Of a stretch of 64,000 nt of DNA, positions 58,467-64,000 are shown piece by piece. The translations under genes were made by a program, and so were the position numbers. Under the pieces are notes generated by a model. The model did no database searches. It was not told the origin of the DNA and saw only the letters and a program-made list of their open reading frames with translations. The DNA comes from Ziziphus jujuba (Eukaryota > Streptophyta > Magnoliopsida > Rosales > Rhamnaceae), in NCBI RefSeq assembly GCF_031755915.1, contig NC_083382.1, positions 3,348,001 through 3,412,000 of the forward strand, given 5' to 3'. How positions within the stretch are numbered: position 1 is the stretch's first letter; each line of letters starts with the position of its first letter.

Positions 58467-61391
58467 TGTAACACCCCGTCCCAAATCGCACCGGAATCTG
58501 TGCACGTTGACCGAGGTTGACCGTTGATCGAACGGGTCAAAAGTTGACTTTTTACTTCAGTTGGAATTTCTAGTTGACCAGGGTACCATGGCGAAGTGCA
58601 TGACGCTCCGAGTTCGTAGACTGATAACACGTCGAAAACGGAGCTACGGTTTGAAAGTTATGAGCGAAACAAGTTGCGGTCCAAACTGTCCAAGGGGTGC
58701 CGGAGTTGACTTTTTATTTATGGGGAAATGAGCTTTGACTCATGGATGGTTGTGAAGTGCTCGTCGATACGAGTTCACAGACTAGCGGCACGCTCAAAAC
58801 GGACATCCGGTTGAAAAGTTATGGACGTTTGAAGTTTACCGGATACCGTAATATTTTAATGTTTTTAAGTCGGTGAACAGTAAATGCCACGTGTCAGCTT
58901 TTGATTGGTCCACATGGAATGAACAGTGTCACATAGGGGTTTTTATTGGATAAAATTCTCGGGGAAGAGAGAGAAAGAGAAAGAGGAGAGAGAAAGAGAG
59001 AGAGTCTGCCGGCCGCCGAAATTTTTCAAACTTTCCGGCCGAGTTACTGTGTACGCGCCGGCCAGCAAGCTTCCCCTCCTCGTTTCCGGCAAAACCTCCA
59101 AATTTCACGGCGAACGGCCACTGGACGCTCCCGGATCGGACGTCCGAAGATCGGTGGCGAGTTTTTCCCTCCACCGCCGATTGAGCCACTTTCGGCCATT
59201 TTCTGGCCACACGCACCATACACCCTTGATCCTCTCCTCAAGCCCCGCCGACCCACCACGTTTCACCGCCATCGGACTACCGACGCGCCGGGATCGGAGC
59301 GTTTTCCGACGAGGGGCCGGAAATCTTCAAACGGTGATTTCTCCGCCGTCTGGCCTCCGTTTTGCTCACCGCCGGTCCCGTTGGATTACTGTTCTCATGA
59401 TCTACAAGTCTGCAAAAAATCACAGCCAACGGCCACCGCACGCGCCGCTGCCGGCGACGATTGCCAGTGACCACGGCAGCTCGCCGGAAAGTACTGTTCC
59501 GGCGAGCACCCAAATTTCCGGCCAGCTCCAGTCAACTGTGTTCGACCTCCTGAACCTGAATCCGGCATCCGTTTCTGCCAATTCGTGATGGTTTGGGAGA
59601 ATTGCGGAGCCAAAACCCAAAAAGCTTTCCGGCGAGATTCCGACCCCGTCGGGTCCGATCACCGGAAAGTAAGACCGGATCAGTGATACTCATCACGCGA
59701 GCTTCGATTCGGTATATAACTCGTAATCTTTAGATATTGTTTGGTGTTCGCTCCCCGGGTACCCATTTGGGAATTACCCGAATAAAATATTAATATTTTT
59801 GGTTGGTGCACTGTGGCTGTGTAGGTGCGCGTACGAGCGGTGGAGTTGATCCCGAGGAGGATCTTAGTTGATTTACGCGCTCAAGGTGAGTGACCCACCT
59901 TCAAAAATTATTTTCGACAATTAATTATATTAAATTGGTATTTAAATTATGCTCATGTGGTGTGATTTAATCATGGTTATATTGTGGTTAAATTTATTAT
60001 GCATGAGCAAGGTGTTTTTTGGTAGTATTTGTACGTGGTTTTAAATTTGATTTTTCTGGCATAATTGGGTTAAATATTTTACAAAAATATTTGGTTAAAT
60101 TTATAAATTATGCCACGGTATTTTTATGGTTGCATCTCGTATTTCGAGAAAATTGTGGTTTGTTGGTTATCAATGTTTCGTACCGGTTTGTTAAATAAAA
60201 TTAGTGGGATGGTAAGTGTGAGAATTTAATGTATTTCCCACGGTGATTTTGGAAAAAATGGTACGGTTGGTTAATAATGTTTATTTTTAGACGCACTCCT
60301 ACAGTATTGGTGTTCTGGTGTATGGTGTATGGACACGTGGTAGCGCGCGGTTATTATGTGGTTTAGCGCACGGTTATTACTTCACCCGTGAGTTGCCATT
60401 GGACCGTGGGCAAGCAAGGTTATTGTTGTGCACAGCCGCCCCCCTCCTTGGCCGGGTTGATGGTTTTAGCAGCGGTACTGTTGGGACACCGAAGTGACCA
60501 TTGCAGGTTTCTCTCTTTAACCTCCCGCCAGTCGGTGCTTGGGACGCTGGGTATCGGAGGGCATCACCGGTATATGGTGTGGTGCGTCGGTGTAAATTGC
60601 AAATAATATTTTAAACCCCAAAGGTGTTCAAAGTTATTTACTATAATTTATTATATTTTAATTATATATTGGGGTATGTATTTATTTATTTATTGTTTAT
60701 CAAATGATTTAATCCCTTGGTTTTCGGGAGGTATGTACATTGGGTTTTGTGGAAAGGTTTTAAAAAGGGAATATTTCAAACGGAGCGATTGGTGAGAGTT
60801 TTGAGGGAAATTATTATTTTCCAACAGATATTATTATTTATTTATTAATTGTTGGTATTTGTTCTATTCCTTATTTGCTATTAATATTATTTGATTATCA
60901 CTAAAGGTGTTCAGTAGTTAGGGTCACTCACTGAGATGATTAGCATCTCACACTCTTAAATTCCGTTCCCTTAGGTGCAAGTGGTGATAGACGTTCTTCC
61001 GGAGCGAACCAAGTTTTCCACTGCTGTTGTGTTTCGAGAAGTACTTCTGTACTCTTTCATTTTAGTGTATTATTTCTTTCAGCCTTGTTGTATTTCTGTT
61101 GATTAGCACTTCTTAAAGCTCTGTATACTATTGGGATACTTATGTTTTATTTATGCACTGGGTTGCTGCTGTTGTTTTATTTTGAAGTGCTGCAATTTGT
61201 GGAACAATTTGTAGTTGCGGGAGGAATAAGGGGATGATTATAGAAGTGTGTTTTCAGTGCAGGTAGTTTGTGGTAAGTAAATCCCTTAGGGGAGGCTCTG
61301 CCGGATTTTCCGTTGGAGGGTCCGGTAGGGTTTCCATGGGATCAGAGCTTGTCTAGGGTTCCGGAGAAGAAATTCTGGACGGGTCCTGACA
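58467..61391 (+). mobile_element. Solo LTR of the long-LTR Ty3/Gypsy family in the gamma kinase exon (2925 bp)
   Basis: Starts TGTAACACCCCGTCCC and ends GGTCCTGACA. TGGG is repeated on both sides (58463-58466, 61392-61395). A 5-bp duplication is possible only if an end base changed. It splits the kinase between Gly and Ala of SMMG-ARLTAGYIAPE. The central part (58980-59640) is unusually GC-rich with CCGGCG words, which creates long chance ORFs such as 58926-59588. Confidence 0.88.
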
Positions 61392-61810
61392 TGGGTGCCA
61401 GATTAACTGCAGGGTATATAGCACCGGAGGTATTCAGTCGGAATTTTGGTGGAGTGTCTCATAAATCTGATGGTTATAGTTATGGAATGTTGGTTCTTGA
61501 AATGGTTGGAGGAAGAAGGAATATTGATCCAAGAGTTTCTCATACTAGTGAAATTTACTTTCCTTTTTGGATTTATGAAGATGTGGATTTGGGTAAAGAT
61601 TTACGAGTCCTGGGAGTCACAACAGAGGAAGAAAAAGAAATAGCAAGGAAGATGCTATTAGTGAGCTTTTGGTGCATTCAGGCAAATCCATCAGATCGAC
61701 CACCAATGAGTAAGATTGTAGATATGCTGGAAGGGGACCTTCAACATGTCCAGATTCCCCCAAAGCCATTCTTGTTTTCTTCAGCAAGATCCCCTCAACA
61801 ATCCACATAA

Positions 61811-62787
61811 TCATTATGATAATTTATCAGTTACTTTCTATTCCTATGTGTTACCCATTTTCTTTCTTTTGTAATAGATTTATCATGCTTTAGGTTCAGC
61901 CTTATGTTTGGTTTCTTTCAGTTCCATATCCAAGGGATGGCAAATGAATTTGAATGTTGATCCCAGTTCATGTAGCTTTGGGGGCTATATCTTGTATAAA
62001 CTGAACATCTAAAACTTTTTGTACAGACCCTTGGCAAATTGGAAAGCAATTTCCTTGGTTTGCTTGCATATAGGTGCAATTGTTAGGTGTGGCTTGAAGA
62101 CTCGTTGAAAAGACATCCAAAGACCAGGAAACATTCAAAAGAAATGTGATGTAAGTTACATGGCAACTTCCCCTAGAAAAACAAAATAGGTAATGAATTT
62201 ATTTAGTTTTGATTATAAAGTCTTTCGATGTTGACGTTTAATAATGATGATTTGGACAGTCTTTGTATGTTTGTTTTAAGATTTTGGGTTTAATACAACT
62301 TTAGTACCTTCCACTTTTAACATAGTGTTGAAATTCAGGAGTTTTGCTGCAAAATAATATCATTTAGTAAGCAAATTCATACAGGGGCTAATGTACAGTT
62401 ATCTTTACAATTTTAAATAAAATTATTGCTGCATCAGAGTACCAAAAAAGATAAAATAAAATAAAATAAAATAAAGGAAAAAAAAACAGAGTACTGGACA
62501 CGCTATTATGAATTCGTTCAAGTCAACCAAGTCGTTTAAGTGAACAAATTATATTGAGTTTAATTTGTTGAAAACTCAACGGAATTTGAAACATCTTTAT
62601 TGGAAAAGTAGACTAATGAGTTATAATTTAATGCAAAATCTATAAAATTTTGCTGATTTTTGGTACATTATCGAAAGCAGTTTGGGAGAAATGACATTTT
62701 AACACGGATAAACAGTGTATGCAAATCAATGGGCTTTACATTTTGGAGTTTTTTTCTTTTCTTTTTTTTTGTTTTTGGGCTCACAAA
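61811..62787. other. 3' flank of gamma and 5' flank of delta
   Basis: It includes the former 3' untranslated region of gamma and the upstream region of delta. It is similar to 48735-50034. There is an AAAAT run at about 62453-62475. No gene is present. Confidence 0.6.
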
Positions 62788-63533
62788 ATGCAACCCCATC
62801 CTTCCAAAAAAGTCTCCTTGTTAGTTAATTTTGATTGTTAGTGTAATCTTATCAATCCATGACCCCATCATCTTCTTTGGCTGACAATTACACCGACTGC
62901 GGCAAAACCTTTGGCAGTGGAAGTAATATTCGGAGTATAAGCTATCCATTCTTGGGTTGACCATCCAGATATCAAGTTGAACTGCACAGACGACAACGTA
63001 GCTTATATCCAAATCTCTTCGCAGGAATACAGAGTGCTGGAAATCAATGAGGGAACACGTACTGTGAAAGCTGTAAGACCGGGTTAATTGGGAGATGTTT
63101 GTCAAAAAGAGCTCCGTAACGCCACCTCATTAGATATCACCTTGTTGAGTTACACTTCTGGTACCCAACAACTGACTCTGCCAGTATTCCACGCCATTTC
63201 AATTGCAACGTATCCGGAGGATCAAATACTGATAATTTCTACTCAGCAAGAGAAATGAGTACAGCAGGCAACTTACCTGGCTTCACCAGTAAAGCCCCAC
63301 ACTTGGAACGTATGTGCAATGTCAGTGTGGAACTCCATATTTCTCAAAGCGATGCCACCGATTTACAAGCCAGTATGACAAAGTCAAATGAGAATCTGAT
63401 AAAGACGGTGGATGTTGGGTTTGGGTTGATATGGAATGACAATCTGACAATCGTTGTGATGATTAATGTCAAAGCGGTAGCCGCTGTGGCTACGACGTGA
63501 GTTCTGATGAATTCGTCTGCTTTACAAACACAG
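62788..63533 (+). pseudogene. LRK10-like receptor kinase delta, extracellular exon, decayed
   Basis: The ATG at 62788 (MQPHPSKKVSLLVNFDC) aligns with gamma's start. In successive frames it shows DNYTDCGKTFGSGSNIRSI, ISYPFLG, DIKLNCTDDNVAYIQISSQE, YRVLEINEGTRTVKAVRPG and the C-terminal block (VDVGFGLIWND, CGYD, FVCFTNTG). It ends at a GTTGG donor at 63534. Many stops and frameshifts are present (first near 62836). It keeps the middle of the ectodomain that gamma has lost. Kinase exons, if any, are outside the window. Confidence 0.8.
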
Positions 63534-64000
63534 GTTGGTCACTTTGGTTCATACCATAAATTTTATGTTTCATTGTTTTTAGAGACGAAATGAAATAACA
63601 GACCATACTACATACCGTTTACTTTATTACTATACTTTGACCGGGTTTAGGTTTCGTTTTATTGTATCTTGGAACCTTTCGTGGGTTCATATTAATAACA
63701 TTCAATTAGACAATATGATAATATGCCGTTATTTTTTTTCCATTAGATTAAAAATTTTAAAAAAAATAAAAAAATAGATAGAGGCTTTAATGGAAAAGTG
63801 AGGAAAAAGAAGGAGAGGATTTATGTTCCTTGGAAATGTGCAACCAACAATAGACTTTTTTTGGTAAGGAATTACAATATATTTTAAGACGTGATTTCAC
63901 CTAGCTTTGGTTGACCTAAGGAAATTTTCAATGCTCCTGGAAATATCGCTACTTCCTCTCACAAATATATGGGGTCCATATGGGACCCGATCTAAGGCCT
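63534..64000. other. Probable intron of gene delta
   Basis: It begins with the exon donor and aligns with gamma 50922-51180 (TCATATTAATAA, AGAGGATTTA, CCTTGGAAAT words). No coding segment is visible before the window ends. Confidence 0.6.

Larger units (their letters stand above)
50035..61810 (+). pseudogene. LRK10-like receptor kinase gamma, broken by an LTR element and a solo LTR
   Basis: Exon 1 (50035-50565) has a signal peptide (LLILIHTVILLIHG), the GUB_WAK block (DNYSDCGKTFNYGSNIRNIS, YPFWGSDRPEQCGHPKFELS) and the CRVCQ/CGYDRSSEEFACY end. It has a stop at 50362 and a ~250-nt deletion relative to delta. Micro-exon 2 (51335-51343 plus 57682-57708) is split by the 6.3-kb element. Exon 3 (57793 on) encodes the transmembrane segment ([17 protein letters not shown]) and kinase: P-loop [11 protein letters not shown], Lys in [14 protein letters not shown] (non-RD), DFG, then, after a solo LTR at 58467-61391, IAPEVF and HKSDGYSYGM, ending at 61810. 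A two-base loss near 58113 shifts the frame. Kinase residues are otherwise kept, so decay is recent. Confidence 0.9.

Noticed and set aside
58926..59588. 220-codon ORF and overlapping ORFs on both strands (58946-59470, 59277-59662)
   Set aside because: They lie in the GC-rich centre of a solo LTR. Several overlapping frames are open at once and the translations are Pro/Arg/Ser-rich without family features.

Overview
This is a gene-poor, AT-rich piece of a flowering-plant nuclear genome, almost certainly a eudicot. The evidence is plant-specific receptor-kinase fragments (LRK10-like, GUB_WAK extracellular domain), plant transposon families (Ulp1-bearing Mutator-like elements, FAR1-type fragments, CACTA with a CACTACA terminus, a hAT MITE, Ty3/Gypsy and Ty1/Copia), plant-style GT-AG introns and a tRNA-iMet primer site. 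No intact host gene is visible. The species cannot be named from sequence alone.

The host scaffold looks like a tandem cluster of at least four LRK10-like receptor kinase genes on the + strand, all broken. Gene alpha: end of the extracellular exon at 5739-5843 and kinase C-lobe at 22512-23690. Gene beta: extracellular exon at 31238-31935 and kinase C-lobe at 44795-45246. Gene gamma: 50035-61810. Gene delta: begins at 62788 and runs off the window. This pairing into genes is inference from order and orientation.

The rest is nested mobile DNA. 1-5738: Mutator-like element (MULE) 1, with convergent Ulp1-like protease (+) and transposase (-) pseudogenes. 7362-8757: two FAR1-like fragments in inverted orientation. 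8830-11813: two 3' ends of a long-LTR Ty3/Gypsy family, head to head, the right one with an almost complete LTR. 11918-21283: MULE 2, inverted relative to MULE 1, with a candidate captured host exon. 22847-23603: hAT MITE. 24965-31083: Copia remnant holding a complete but decayed Gypsy element (25005-30560, TSD GGTTC). 31936-37830: left part of MULE 3, carrying exons of a host DUF21/CNNM-type gene, fused to a FAR1-like fragment (37831-38487) and then to an internally deleted CACTA element (38488-44504). 45252-48729 and 58467-61391: solo LTRs of the long-LTR Gypsy family. 51344-57676: a young, non-autonomous Gypsy element with near-identical 1141-bp LTRs and a 1056-codon ORF that fuses gag-protease to an integrase C-terminal tail, with no reverse transcriptase.

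The strongest candidate for something new is the Ulp1-bearing MULE family. Copies 2 and 3 match at the terminal inverted repeat side and again from the Ulp1 gene outward, but between those blocks they hold unrelated, copy-specific DNA with different host exon fragments: a modular cargo slot. MULEs 1 and 3 also sit at the same codon of two LRK10-like paralogues. Other points: GGAAA palindrome arrays flanking the Ulp1 gene, a ~173-bp-period array of GGCGACGC palindromes in the CACTA element, and an LTR element inserted inside a 36-nt micro-exon.
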